Positions 1 through 8,749 of a DNA stretch of 64,000 bases are shown piece by piece. Position 1 is the first letter of the stretch, and each line of letters opens with the position of its first letter. The DNA is taken from contig NZ_CP011131.1 in assembly GCF_001442805.1 (NCBI RefSeq), forward strand, positions 434,001 to 498,000. The letters run 5' to 3'. The DNA is from Lysobacter gummosus. GTDB taxonomy: Bacteria; Pseudomonadota; Gammaproteobacteria; Xanthomonadales; Xanthomonadaceae. A model generated the notes under the pieces. That model made no database searches. It saw only the letters and a program-made list of their open reading frames with translations, and had not been told where the DNA came from. A program made the position numbers and the translations under genes.

Positions 1-2224
1 GGGTGAACATGCCCAGGGTGTAGGCGCCGGCGAAACCGCCGCCGAGCAGGCCGGCCAATTCGATCGACAGATCGAACAGCGAATGTACATTGAACTTCGA
101 CAGCAGCAGCGCGGTGGCGATGCCGATCAGACCCACCACCACGGTCATGATCTCGGCGAAGAACACGCTCTTCTTGGCGCTGCGGTCCTTGGCCAGCTTC
201 TCGTAGAAATCCACCGAGATCAGCGTCGCCACCGAATTCATGATGCCGGACAAGGTCGCCATCGCCGCGGCGAAGATGCCGGCGATGATCAACCCGGTCA
301 CGCCCACCGGCAGTTCGGCGGCGATGAACATCGGGAAGGTCGCGTCGATCGGCAGCAGCGGATTCATCCGCTCGGGATTGTTCTTGTAGTAGACGAACAG
401 CGAAGTGCCGATGGTGTAGAAGATGATGCCGCCGGGAATGGTGATGGCGGCGAACGCCCAGATCGAGCGCCCGGCCTCCTTGTCGGACTTGGTGGACAAG
501 GTGCGCTGCATCAGCACCTGATCCTTCGGGAAGGTCAGCACCACTTCGAACACCACCAGGAAGATGAAGCCCCACACGGTGGCCTTGGTCATGTCGAAGC
601 TGAAGTCGAAGGTGTGCATCTTGCCCAGCGACATCGCCGTGGACCAATACTCGCCAAAGCCGCCGCGCAGGTGCCAGATCATGAAACCGATCGCGAACAG
701 CGCGCCGCCCATCTTGACGATCACCTGCACGAAGTCGGTCCAGATCACCGCCTTCATGCCGCCCATCGCGGTGTAGACGATGGTGAAGCCGCCCATCAGG
801 ATCACGCTCCAGAACACGCTGATGCCGGTGATGGTGGCGATGCCGAGCGCGGGCAGGAACAGGATCACGCTCATGCGGCTGCCGATCTGCACCACGATGC
901 ACAAGGCGCTGGCGAGCATGCGGATCGCCGGATGGAAGCGCGTTTCCAGGTACGAGAACACCGACATCAGATCCAGCCGGCGCAGCAGCGGCACGATCCA
1001 CACCGCGACGAACATCAGCCCGAACACCGCGACGATGTTGTTGGCCAGGTACTGCCAGTTGGTTTCGAAGGCCTTGGCCGGGATGGCGATGAAACTGATC
1101 GAGCTGGTGTTGGCCGCGTACAGGCTCACGCCGGCGGCCCAGAACGGGATGCTGCGGCCGCCGACGAAGAAGCTGCTGGTCGAGCCGCGCTTCTCGCGCA
1201 GATAGAAGAACAGGCCGATGCCGATCATGCCGACTAGGTAGACCACGATCACCACCCAATCCAGCCAGTGCAATCGCAGCTTGCTCGACTGCACCTGGGC
1301 GGTGGCGAAGGCGGTATGGGCGCCGTCGGCGGAGGCCTGGGCCCAGACCAGTCCGTCGGGCCAGTGCGCGGTGGCGCCGGCGCCGGCGGGCAGCTCGGCG
1401 CCGGGCAGCGTCGCCCAGGAGCCGGTGATGGTCTGGTAGATCATCAGCTTGGCCGCGGCGTGGGCGAGGGCGGGATCGGCGACCGGATACAGCACGTGCG
1501 CCTGGCCGGTCGCACGGCCGGTTCCGGGCACGACCTGGCCCGGTACGCGGCCGGCGTCGGTCCAGGCTTTATCCGCCGACCAGCGCAGCATGCGGTCGGC
1601 GCCGCCGCGCGGATCGGCGACGATCAGGAACAAGGCGCGGGTCTGGGCGATCAGCGAACGCGGCGCGGCGCCGCCGGGCCAGGCGGGGAGCGAAGTCCAG
1701 GCGATACCGGCGTCGGCGCTGGGACGCTGGAACACATGCGCTTTGCCATCGGCGCCGATGCCGGCGATGTAGAGCGTGTCGTCGGACAAGGTCGCGCGCA
1801 GTTGCGACAGCGGCGTCGGCAGTGGCGGCAAGGGACGCAGTCGCGCGCCGCTGTCGTCGGCGTCGATGCGCGCGATCGCGACAGAGGCATCGGACGGCAG
1901 CAGATACGCGCGGGTGCCGTCGCCGACCACCGCGCCGGCCCACGGCGCCGCGCTCCATTGCAGCGGCAGCCAGGCGTGGCGATCGTTGTCCAGCCGCCAC
2001 GCGCGGTCGCGGCCGATCGCGAGGGTGCGGCCATCGACCGTCGCCAGCCCGATCAGCGGCGAAGCGTTCTGCAGCGACGGCAACGTGCCGGCCTGCAGCG
2101 GCGTCAGCGGCTCGGCCTGCGCCGTCACCGCCGTCAGCATCAGGCCGGCGCACAGCAACGCGACCAGACCGCGCGCCCGGATCGTCCGGCCCGCACGCGC
2201 CAGCGCCCACAAGAATTGCGACAT
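1..2224 (-). CDS. Sodium:solute symporter (SSS family) with N-terminal periplasmic propeller-like domain, 3' end cut by window
   Basis: Reading down from ATG at 2224 gives an open frame that leaves the window. Residues 1-37 look like a signal peptide (hydrophobic run ending AQA). About 280 residues follow with repeated short beta-strand-like segments, resembling the kelch/NanM-type mutarotase domains found fused to some SSS carriers. From about residue 319 (1270) the protein is a typical SSS transporter: LDWVVIVVYLVGMIGIG, the segment AANTSSISFIAIPAK, then several membrane helices with TAMGGMKAVIWTDFVQ and GLIIAGIFAAAMATLSG. SSS carriers couple solute uptake to sodium. The substrate is unknown; sialic acid or another sugar acid is only a guess from the domain fusion. 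The C-terminus lies outside the window. Confidence 0.85.
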   Translation of the reverse strand, partial: MSQFLWALARAGRTIRARGLVALLCAGLMLTAVTAQAEPLTPLQAGTLPSLQNASPLIGLATVDGRTLAIGRDRAWRLDNDRHAWLPLQWSAAPWAGAVVGDGTRAYLLPSDASVAIARIDADDSGARLRPLPPLPTPLSQLRATLSDDTLYIAGIGADGKAHVFQRPSADAGIAWTSLPAWPGGAAPRSLIAQTRALFLIVADPRGGADRMLRWSADKAWTDAGRVPGQVVPGTGRATGQAHVLYPVADPALAHAAAKLMIYQTITGSWATLPGAELPAGAGATAHWPDGLVWAQASADGAHTAFATAQVQSSKLRLHWLDWVVIVVYLVGMIGIGLFFYLREKRGSTSSFFVGGRSIPFWAAGVSLYAANTSSISFIAIPAKAFETNWQYLANNIVAVFGLMFVAVWIVPLLRRLDLMSVFSYLETRFHPAIRMLASALCIVVQIGSRMSVILFLPALGIATITGISVFWSVILMGGFTIVYTAMGGMKAVIWTDFVQVIVKMGGALFAIGFMIWHLRGGFGEYWSTAMSLGKMHTFDFSFDMTKATVWGFIFLVVFEVVLTFPKDQVLMQRTLSTKSDKEAGRSIWAFAAITIPGGIIFYTIGTSLFVYYKNNPERMNPLLPIDATFPMFIAAELPVGVTGLIIAGIFAAAMATLSGIMNSVATLISVDFYEKLAKDRSAKKSVFFAEIMTVVVGLIGIATALLLSKFNVHSLFDLSIELAGLLGGGFAGAYTLGMFT

Positions 2225-2313
2225 CGAATACCGCCCCGTCATCGATGCGGACCGGATCGCCCCGGCTCGCAGTTTTATCCCGACTGCACTGTAGCCGCCC
2301 GCATCGCGGCGGC

Positions 2314-3168
2314 TCAGGCGCGCTCCGCCGCCGCCAGCAGCGCCTGTGCGCGCTTGAGAAACGGCAGATCGATCATGCGTCCATCCACCACGAACACGCC
2401 GCGGCCCGCGTCCGGCGCGGCCGCCGCCGCGGCGACGATGCGCCGCGCCGCGTCCAGCTCGGCCGCGGTCGCGGCGAATATCTTGTTCGCCAGCCCGACC
2501 TGTACCGGATGCAGGCAGCTCTTGCCGATGAAACCCAGCCGCCGCGCCATCCGCGCCTCGGCCAGATACCCGGCTTCGTCGTGCAGATCGGCGTAGGCGC
2601 TGTCGATGGCGAACACATCGGCCTGGGCGGCGGCCATGCGCACGGCGAACATGGCCGCGTGCACGTTGGCCATGTCGTAACGCTCCACGCCCGCGGCTTC
2701 GAACAGATCGGCCAGCCCCAGCTGCAGACCGGCCACGCGCGGATGCGCGGAGGCGATCTCGGAGGCGTTGGCGAGCGCGCGCGGGGTTTCGATATTGACC
2801 AGCACGCCGATCGGCTGGGCAATCTGGTTGAGCGTCTCGGCGCGTTCGATCTGCGCGACCGCCGCGCGCAAGGACGCGGCCGATTCGATCTTGGGCAGAT
2901 TGATCAAGGTCACGCCGTCGCGCGCGACCGCGGCGATGTCGGCGGCGAAATGCGGCGAATCCGGCGCGTTGACGCGCACGATCATCAGCTTGCGCGAGGC
3001 CAGTGCCGCCTCGGAGCCGACGAAGCCGGCGACCGCGATGCGCGCCGTCGCCTTGCGCTCCTCGGCGACCGCGTCTTCCAGATCGAACGACAAGGCGTCC
3101 GCCGGACCGGCCAGCGCCTTGCCGAACAGTTCCGGCCGCGTACCGGGCACGAACAACTTGCTACGCAT
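2314..3168 (-). CDS. HpcH/HpaI aldolase / citrate lyase beta-subunit-like (CitE-like) protein
   Basis: This 284-residue protein has the CitE-like TIM-barrel features: N-terminal MRSKLFVPGTRPELF, FDLEDAV near residue 30, VRVNA, LPKIESA, and the metal/substrate segments VNIETPRAL and LGLADLF, ending with GKSCLHPVQV. Members cleave or form C-C bonds in acyl-CoA or oxo-acid substrates (citryl-CoA, malyl-CoA and similar) using Mg2+. Stand-alone CitE-like proteins outside a citDEF operon have varied substrates, so the reaction is not assigned. It lies upstream of the symporter on the same strand (90 bp gap) and may be cotranscribed with it. Confidence 0.85.
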   Translation of the reverse strand: MRSKLFVPGTRPELFGKALAGPADALSFDLEDAVAEERKATARIAVAGFVGSEAALASRKLMIVRVNAPDSPHFAADIAAVARDGVTLINLPKIESAASLRAAVAQIERAETLNQIAQPIGVLVNIETPRALANASEIASAHPRVAGLQLGLADLFEAAGVERYDMANVHAAMFAVRMAAAQADVFAIDSAYADLHDEAGYLAEARMARRLGFIGKSCLHPVQVGLANKIFAATAAELDAARRIVAAAAAAPDAGRGVFVVDGRMIDLPFLKRAQALLAAAERA

Positions 3169-3354
3169 GGAGCCACCGCGGCGGATTGCGAATCGTCATG
3201 GCCCCGGAGTGTGCGTCAAGCAAACAGTGGCAATCGCACAGGGGTGGCATGTTCAAACGATAGGTTTTGTTTTGATCGGGGCGGGTGGGTTTGGGATAAG
3301 CGCGCGGTCGGTCGCGGAAATCCAGGCAAGAGCATTCGCGCCTGCGGCGCTCAT

Positions 3355-3442
3355 TCCCTCACCCCGGCCCTCTCCCGCGAGCGGGAGAGGGAGAGGGAGA
3401 GGGAGAGGGAGAGGGAGAGGGAGAGGGAGAGGGAGAGGGAGC
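3355..3442. repeat. REP-like hairpin followed by GGGAGA tandem tract
   Basis: A short palindrome (CTCTCCCGC, 2-base loop, GCGGGAGAG at 3370-3389) runs into about ten copies of the hexamer GGGAGA up to about 3441. The complementary hexamer CTCCCT repeats at 24989-25017. Such a tract can change copy number by slippage. It lies between the CitE-like gene and oleB. Confidence 0.8.
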
Positions 3443-3740
3443 AGTAGCGCGGGGTGCTGTTTGCTGCGCTGAAGAGCCGACCGCCGCGCCGAGGCCGCGA
3501 AGTCTCCGTGGGAGGGAGCTTCAGCCCCGACCCCGAAACCGCGCAGGCCCGACCCACCTCATCACCCACCCAAGCCCGGCCCTCGACCGAGCCACCCCCA
3601 AACCCGCCAGATTCCGCCAAATTTCGGGCCCGCCCGGCCCGCGCCGCGCGCAAAATCCCCCATCGGCCCGGCACGGCCCGATAATGGCGCCCATTCCGTC
3701 CAGGCCGCGCCCCGCTCGCGCGCCGCTCACCGAGTCGCCG
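3443..3740. other. Non-coding stretch upstream of oleB
   Basis: No convincing gene is seen here. The frame open on the plus strand from 3454 is proline/arginine-rich and has no recognisable motif. The region presumably carries the oleB promoter, but no clear -35/-10 pair can be named. No oleA is present between the CitE-like gene and oleB. Confidence 0.5.
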
Positions 3741-4643
3741 ATGACGTCCAGCTCCAGCTTCCCCGACTACCCCTTCCAGCCGCAGCGTTTCGAAGTCCGT
3801 CCGGGCATCGGCATGAGCTATCTCGACGAAGGCCCGCGCGATGGCGAGGTCGTGGTGATGCTGCACGGCAACCCGTCGTGGAGCTATTACTGGCGCAAGC
3901 TGGTGCTGGGCCTGAAGGATCGCTACCGCTGCATCGTCCCCGACCATGTCGGTATGGGCCTGTCGGACAAGCCCGGCGACGATCGCTACGAATACACCCT
4001 GCAATCGCGGGTCGACGACGTCGAACGGCTGCTGCAGCACCTGGGCGTCACCGGGCCGATGACCCTGGCCGTGCACGACTGGGGCGGCGGCATCGGTTTC
4101 GGCTGGGGCCTGAAGCATTCCGATCAGATCAAGCGGCTGGTGATCACCAACACCGGCGCGTTCCCGCTGCCGGCGGCCAAGCCGCTGCCCAAGCGCCTGC
4201 GCCTGGGCCGCGATTCCTCGATCGGCACCGGCCTGATCCGCGGCTTCAACGCCTTCGCCGGCGGCGCCTCGCGCCTGGGCGTGGTCAAGGCGATGCCGGC
4301 GCAGGTGCGCCGCGCCTATGTCGCGCCGTACGACACCTGGGCCAACCGCATCGCCACTTCGCGTTTCGTCCAGGACATTCCGCTGGGCGAGGGCGACAAG
4401 GCCTGGCCGCTGGTGCAGGCGATGGGCCGCAAGCTGCCCGAATACGCCGACCGGCCGGTGTTCATCGGCTGGGGCCTGGCCGATTTCGTCTTCGATCATC
4501 ACTTCCTGAAAGGCTTCACCGATGCGCTGCCGCAGGCGCAGGTGCAGGCGTTCAAGGACGCCGGACATTACGTGCTGGAAGACAAGAGCGAGATTCTGGT
4601 GCCGGACATCCGCGCCTTCCTCGACCGCCATCCTCTGGGCTGA
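3741..4643 (+). CDS. oleB: OleB, alpha/beta-hydrolase of olefin biosynthesis (beta-lactone decarboxylase)
   Basis: This is a 300-residue haloalkane-dehalogenase-like hydrolase. It has the HGNP oxyanion motif (residues 42-45), the nucleophile elbow VHDWGGG with Asp113, and a catalytic His near residue 276 in DAGHYVLED. OleB proteins decarboxylate the cis-beta-lactone made by OleC to give a long-chain cis-olefin (known for Xanthomonas OleB). The ATG at 3741 is chosen because the product then starts directly before the conserved FEVRPGIGMSYLDEG segment. The frame is open upstream to 3684. The stop is 7 bp before oleC, so translation is probably coupled. Confidence 0.9.
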   Translation: MTSSSSFPDYPFQPQRFEVRPGIGMSYLDEGPRDGEVVVMLHGNPSWSYYWRKLVLGLKDRYRCIVPDHVGMGLSDKPGDDRYEYTLQSRVDDVERLLQHLGVTGPMTLAVHDWGGGIGFGWGLKHSDQIKRLVITNTGAFPLPAAKPLPKRLRLGRDSSIGTGLIRGFNAFAGGASRLGVVKAMPAQVRRAYVAPYDTWANRIATSRFVQDIPLGEGDKAWPLVQAMGRKLPEYADRPVFIGWGLADFVFDHHFLKGFTDALPQAQVQAFKDAGHYVLEDKSEILVPDIRAFLDRHPLG

Positions 4644-4650
4644 GACACGC

Positions 4651-6315
4651 ATGGACGCTGCCGCACCCACCTGCAACATCGCCGCGATACTGCCGACGCT
4701 GGCCGCGCAATCGCCCGAACGCGTGGCGATGCGCTGCCCCGGCACGCGCCGCGCCGACGGCATGGCCAGTTACGACGTCGTGCTGACCTATGCGCAGCTG
4801 GATGCGCGCAGCGACGCCATCGCCGCCGGCCTGGCCAAGCGCGGCATCGTCCGCGGCACCCGCACCGCGGTGATGGTGCGGCCGTCGCCGGAGTTCTTCC
4901 TGCTGATGTTCGCCTTGTTCAAGGCCGGCGCGGTGCCGGTGCTGATCGATCCGGGCATCGACAAGCGCGCGCTGCGCCAATGCCTGGACGAAGCCGCGCC
5001 GGAAGCCTTCATTGGCATTCCGCTGGCGCACGTGGCGCGCGTGGTGCTGGGCTGGGCGAAGTCGGCGCGCATCCGCATCACCACCGGCAAGCGCGCGTTC
5101 CTGGCCGACGACACGCTCGAACGCGTCGAGCGCGCCGGCGCCGGCGTGGGTTCGCAATTGGCCAATACGCAGCCGGACGAAGTCGCGGCGATCGTTTTCA
5201 CCAGCGGCTCGACCGGCGTGCCCAAGGGCGTGGTGTTCCGCCATCGCCATTTCGTCGCCCAGATCGAAATGATGAGCCAAGCCTTCGGCATGGTGCCCGG
5301 CGGCGTGGACCTGCCGACGTTCCCGCCGTTCGCCTTGTTCGATCCGGCGCTGGGGCTGACTTCCATCATCCCCGACATGGACCCGACCCGGCCGGCGCAG
5401 GCCGATCCGGTCAAATTGCTCGAAGCCGTCACCCGTTTCGGCTGCGATCAACTGTTCGGCTCGCCTGCGTTGATGGCGGTGCTGGCCCGGCACGGCCAGC
5501 CGATGCCGACCGTCAAGCGCGTCACCTCGGCCGGCGCGCCGGTGCCGCCGGACACGGTCGCGCGCCTGCGCGAACTGCTGCCCGACGACGCGCAGTTCTG
5601 GACGCCCTACGGCGCCACCGAATGCCTGCCGGTGGCGGTGATCGAAGGCCGCGAACTGCAGTCCACGCGCGCGGCCACCGAAGCCGGCGCTGGCACCTGC
5701 GTCGGCCGCGCGGTGGAGCGCAACGACGTGCGGGTGATCCGCATCGACGACGCGGCGATCGCGCAATGGTCGGACGATCTGCTGGTTGGCGCCGGCGTGG
5801 TCGGCGAGATCACCGTCGCCGGTCCCACCGCCACCGACAGCTATTTCAATCGCGATTCGATGACCCGGCTGGCGAAGATCCGCGAGAACGCCGGCGGCGT
5901 GGAGCGCATCGTCCATCGCATGGGCGATGTGGGTTATCTCGACGAACAAGGCCGGCTGTGGTTCTGCGGGCGCAAGACCCACCGCGTGGAAACCGCGAGC
6001 GGCCCGCTCTACACCGAGCAGGTCGAGCCGGTATTCAACACGCATCCGAAGGTGCGGCGCACCGCGCTGGTCGGCACCGGCACGTTCGGCGCGCAGGTGC
6101 CGCTGCTGTGGGTGGAACTGCATCAGCCGCGCGTCGGCGATACCGAGCGCAAGCGCATCGTCGAGGAACTGCGCGAGATCGGCGCCCGCCATGCGCACAC
6201 CGCCGGGATCGAGCGCTTCCGCTTCCATCCTGGGTTTCCGGTGGATATTCGCCATAACGCCAAGATCGGGCGCGAGAAGCTGGCGCTGCAGGCGCAGGCG
6301 ACCGAAAGCCGCTGA
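4651..6315 (+). CDS. oleC: OleC, AMP-binding beta-lactone synthetase
   Basis: This is a 554-residue ANL-superfamily enzyme. Adenylation motifs are visible: FTSGSTGVPKG (A3), PYGATE (A5), GDVGYLDEQGRLWFCGRK (A7/A8) and a C-terminal HNAKIGREKL with the usual lysine. OleC activates the beta-hydroxy acid made by OleD with ATP and closes it to a beta-lactone, the substrate of OleB. The frame is open upstream to 4522, but ATG 4651, 7 bp after oleB, fits the known OleC N-terminus and operon spacing. Confidence 0.92.
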   Translation: MDAAAPTCNIAAILPTLAAQSPERVAMRCPGTRRADGMASYDVVLTYAQLDARSDAIAAGLAKRGIVRGTRTAVMVRPSPEFFLLMFALFKAGAVPVLIDPGIDKRALRQCLDEAAPEAFIGIPLAHVARVVLGWAKSARIRITTGKRAFLADDTLERVERAGAGVGSQLANTQPDEVAAIVFTSGSTGVPKGVVFRHRHFVAQIEMMSQAFGMVPGGVDLPTFPPFALFDPALGLTSIIPDMDPTRPAQADPVKLLEAVTRFGCDQLFGSPALMAVLARHGQPMPTVKRVTSAGAPVPPDTVARLRELLPDDAQFWTPYGATECLPVAVIEGRELQSTRAATEAGAGTCVGRAVERNDVRVIRIDDAAIAQWSDDLLVGAGVVGEITVAGPTATDSYFNRDSMTRLAKIRENAGGVERIVHRMGDVGYLDEQGRLWFCGRKTHRVETASGPLYTEQVEPVFNTHPKVRRTALVGTGTFGAQVPLLWVELHQPRVGDTERKRIVEELREIGARHAHTAGIERFRFHPGFPVDIRHNAKIGREKLALQAQATESR

Positions 6316-6329
6316 TGCGGGGGCGGCGC

Positions 6330-6479
6330 GATCGGGGACGAGAGCGCCGGGGCTGAAGCCGATCCCACAAAAGCGAACGCGGCTTCGAAGTCTCTTGCAG
6401 AAGAAGCTTCAGCCCTTCCTGAAAAGGCAGCGCGGCTTCGAAGTCTTTTGTGGGAGGGGCTTCAGCCCCGATGCTCTTC
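6330..6479. repeat. Dispersed repeat family with GGGGCTTCAGCCCC core (copies between oleC and oleD)
   Basis: A GGGGCTGAAGCC half-site near 6349, a degraded copy near 6410 and a complete copy at 6441-6479 (TGTGGGAGGGGCTTCAGCCC and flank) sit in the 252-bp gap between oleC and oleD. The same unit occurs as an inverted pair at 8611-8706. The core is palindromic and may form a hairpin that attenuates transcription between oleC and oleD. Confidence 0.8.
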
Positions 6480-6567
6480 TCTCAGCGCCGGCGATAGTCG
6501 CCTACCCGACAAACCGCCCCGTCCACCGGCGTCTATCATTCCTCTCTCCCTTCTTCGGACCTGCGCC

Positions 6568-7578
6568 ATGCGAATTCTTGTCACCGGCGGCGGCGGTTTC
6601 CTCGGCCAGGCCTTGTGCCGCGGCCTGATCGCGCGCGGCCACCAGGTGGTGAGCTTCAATCGCGGCCATTACCCGGCGCTGGGCGCGCTCGGCGTGATCC
6701 AGATCCAGGGCGATCTGGCCGATCGCGACGCGGTGATCGCCGCCGCGCACGGCTGCGAGGCGATCTTCCACAACGCCGCCAAGGCCGGCGCCTGGGGCAG
6801 CTACGACAGCTATCACCAGGCCAACGTGGTCGGAACCGACAACGTGCTGGCCGCCTGCCGCGCCCACCGCATCGGCAAACTGGTCTACACCTCGACCCCG
6901 AGCGTCACCCATCGCGCCACCCATCCGGTCGAAGGCGGCACCGCCGACACCGTGCCCTACGGCGAAGGCTTCAAGGCCGCCTACGCGACCACCAAGACCA
7001 TCGCGGAAAAAGCCGTGCTCGCCGCCAATGGCGCCGAGTTGGCCACCGTCGCGCTGCGTCCGCGCCTGATCTGGGGCGTGGGCGACAACCAGTTGCTGCC
7101 GCGTCTGGTCGCGCGCGCCAACGCCGGCCGCCTGCGCTTCGTCGGCGACGGCAACAACCGCATCGACACGACTTACATCGACAACGCCGCGCAGGCGCAT
7201 TTCGATGCGTTCGAACATCTCGCCCCAAACGCGGCCTGCGCCGGCCGCGCCTACTTCATCAGCAACGGCGAACCCAAGACCCTGCGCGAAACTCTCAACG
7301 GCCTGCTCGGCGCGGTCGGCGCGCCGCAGGTGGACAAGACCCTGCCGTTCGGCGCGGCCTACGCCATCGGCGCGGTCTGCGAAGGCTTGTGGCATGTGCT
7401 GCCGTTGCAGGGCGAGCCGCCGATGACGCGATTTCTGGCCGAGCAATTATCGACCACGCACTGGTACGACATGACGCCGGCGACGCGCGATTTCGGCTAC
7501 GTGCCGAAGGTCAGTTTTCACGAAGGGCTCACCCGCCTGAAGGCCGCCTGGACGCAGACGCCCGCCGTCACCGTCTGA
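6568..7578 (+). CDS. oleD: OleD, NADPH-dependent 2-alkyl-3-oxoalkanoate reductase
   Basis: This is a 336-residue extended short-chain dehydrogenase/epimerase-fold protein. It has TGGGGFLG (residues 6-13) for NAD(P) binding and the YATTK catalytic pair Tyr139/Lys143. OleD reduces the 2-alkyl-3-ketoacid made by OleA to the hydroxy acid used by OleC. It is third in the oleBCD order and separated from oleC by repeat DNA. ATG 6568 lies directly before [10 protein letters not shown], as expected for the family. Confidence 0.9.
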   Translation: MRILVTGGGGFLGQALCRGLIARGHQVVSFNRGHYPALGALGVIQIQGDLADRDAVIAAAHGCEAIFHNAAKAGAWGSYDSYHQANVVGTDNVLAACRAHRIGKLVYTSTPSVTHRATHPVEGGTADTVPYGEGFKAAYATTKTIAEKAVLAANGAELATVALRPRLIWGVGDNQLLPRLVARANAGRLRFVGDGNNRIDTTYIDNAAQAHFDAFEHLAPNAACAGRAYFISNGEPKTLRETLNGLLGAVGAPQVDKTLPFGAAYAIGAVCEGLWHVLPLQGEPPMTRFLAEQLSTTHWYDMTPATRDFGYVPKVSFHEGLTRLKAAWTQTPAVTV

Positions 7579-7657
7579 CAACCTTCGCTGGCAGAGGATC
7601 GAAGCGTGCATCGGGACCTGCCCCGATGCGGCTTTCTCTCATGCCAGGAGGTTCCCC

Positions 7658-7819
7658 ATGCTTCATTACGCCGCCGTATTTTTCGTCATCGCGATCATCG
7701 CCGCGGTCCTTGGCTTCACCGGCATCGCCGGCGCGGCCAGCAACATCGCCTGGATCCTGTTCGTCGTGTTCGTGGTCCTGGCGATCATCTCGCTGTTCCG
7801 CGGCCGTCGCGTCGCCTGA
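7658..7819 (+). CDS. Small DUF1328/YtjA-family membrane protein
   Basis: This 53-residue protein has two hydrophobic helices ([21 protein letters not shown] and [19 protein letters not shown]) and a basic C-terminus (RGRRVA), the standard layout of DUF1328 proteins. A strong Shine-Dalgarno AGGAGG at 7647-7652 precedes the ATG with good spacing, which decides the start. The family's function is unknown; these are small inner-membrane proteins, often stress-linked. It follows oleD by 79 bp. Confidence 0.88.
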   Translation: MLHYAAVFFVIAIIAAVLGFTGIAGAASNIAWILFVVFVVLAIISLFRGRRVA

Positions 7820-7881
7820 CGCCGCCGTTTGAGCGCCGCCGACCGCGTGGCTGGACCGGAGCGGGGGGCTACAATGGCGGC

Positions 7882-8544
7882 ATGACCGCCTCCGACCCCT
7901 CGTTCCTGTCCTCGCTCAAGCCGTTGGCCGGACGCGCGCTGGAAACCGCGCTCAACCGCGCGCTGGCGCTGGACCCCGATACCCGCGATAGCCTGCGCGC
8001 GCTCGACGGCCGCAGCGTTGCCCTGCATCTGGCCTCGCCGCCGCTGGCGTTGCGCATCCTGGTGGTCGAAGGCCGGCTCGAAGTGGGGCCGGTGCGCGAC
8101 AGCGACGAGCCCGACCTGTCCGTGCGCAGCACGCTCGGGGCGATCCTGTCGCAACTGCCGAATCTGCTCGGCGCCGCGCGCAACGAACAGGCCGCGCCGG
8201 TCGGCAAGCTGCGCATCGAAGGCGACGCCGACCTTGCGCGACGTTTGCAGCGCCTGGCCGAACGCTTCGATCCGGATTGGCAGCAGCCCTTCGTCGCCGT
8301 GTTCGGCGAGGTGGCCGGCGTGCAGATCGCCAACGGCGTCGCCGGTGCGCTGCGCCATGCGCGCGAGGCGGCCGGCGCCTTGGCCGGCAACGCGGCCGAG
8401 TACGTCACCGAGGAATCGCGCGATGTCGTTCCGCGCGATGAGCTCAACGCCTTTCACGACGATGTCGATGCCTTGCGCGACGATGTCGAGCGCGCCGCGG
8501 CGCGGGTGGGGCGCCTGCGCGATCGCGCGAGGCGCGGCGTATGA
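7882..8544 (+). CDS. ubiJ: UbiJ-like SCP2-domain ubiquinone biosynthesis factor
   Basis: This 220-residue protein has an SCP2 sterol-binding-like lipid-binding domain in the N-terminal two thirds (LKPLAGRALETALNRALALDP start, then DLSVRSTLGAIL) and a charged, coiled-coil-prone C-terminus (FHDDVDALRDDVERAAARVGRLRDRARRG). UbiJ with UbiK forms the accessory part of the Ubi complex that assembles ubiquinone. The directly following ubiB supports the call, as these genes are usually neighbours. A ubiK is also present at 49950-50216. Confidence 0.85.
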   Translation: MTASDPSFLSSLKPLAGRALETALNRALALDPDTRDSLRALDGRSVALHLASPPLALRILVVEGRLEVGPVRDSDEPDLSVRSTLGAILSQLPNLLGAARNEQAAPVGKLRIEGDADLARRLQRLAERFDPDWQQPFVAVFGEVAGVQIANGVAGALRHAREAAGALAGNAAEYVTEESRDVVPRDELNAFHDDVDALRDDVERAAARVGRLRDRARRGV

Positions 8545-8610
8545 GCGGGGTCGCTTCGAATCTGCGAGGGCATTCGACCCTGCAAGACCTTTCGAACCTT
8601 CGAGGTCTCC

Positions 8611-8709
8611 TGTGGGAGGGGCTTCAGCCCCGATGCTCTTGGCTCCGCTCGCTGCGCAACTTCATCGGTTCTGATCGAAAAGCATCGGGGCTGAAGCCCC
8701 TCCTGCAAA
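8611..8709. repeat. Inverted pair of the GGGGCTTCAGCCCC repeat family
   Basis: A forward copy (8611-8640) and an inverted copy (8680-8706) of the unit seen after oleC flank a 40-bp spacer, giving a potential large hairpin between ubiJ and ubiB. The arms begin TGTGGGAGGGGCTTCAGCCC. Confidence 0.85.
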
Positions 8710-8749
8710 CCGCTTCGCGCTTGCGCAACCTCTGCCGGGAAGCGCGCGC

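Noticed and set aside
83..1237. Long plus-strand frame rich in His, Asp and Arg
   Set aside because: It is antisense to the well-supported symporter gene, with the composition typical of shadow frames in GC-rich DNA.
3383..3441. CRISPR-like array at the GGGAGA tract and the GCTTCGG heptamers
   Set aside because: Uninterrupted tandem repeats with no spacers.
4522..4650. N-terminal extension of OleC from an upstream start
   Set aside because: It overlaps the 3' end of oleB and reads as arginine-rich filler; ATG 4651 fits the operon and the family.
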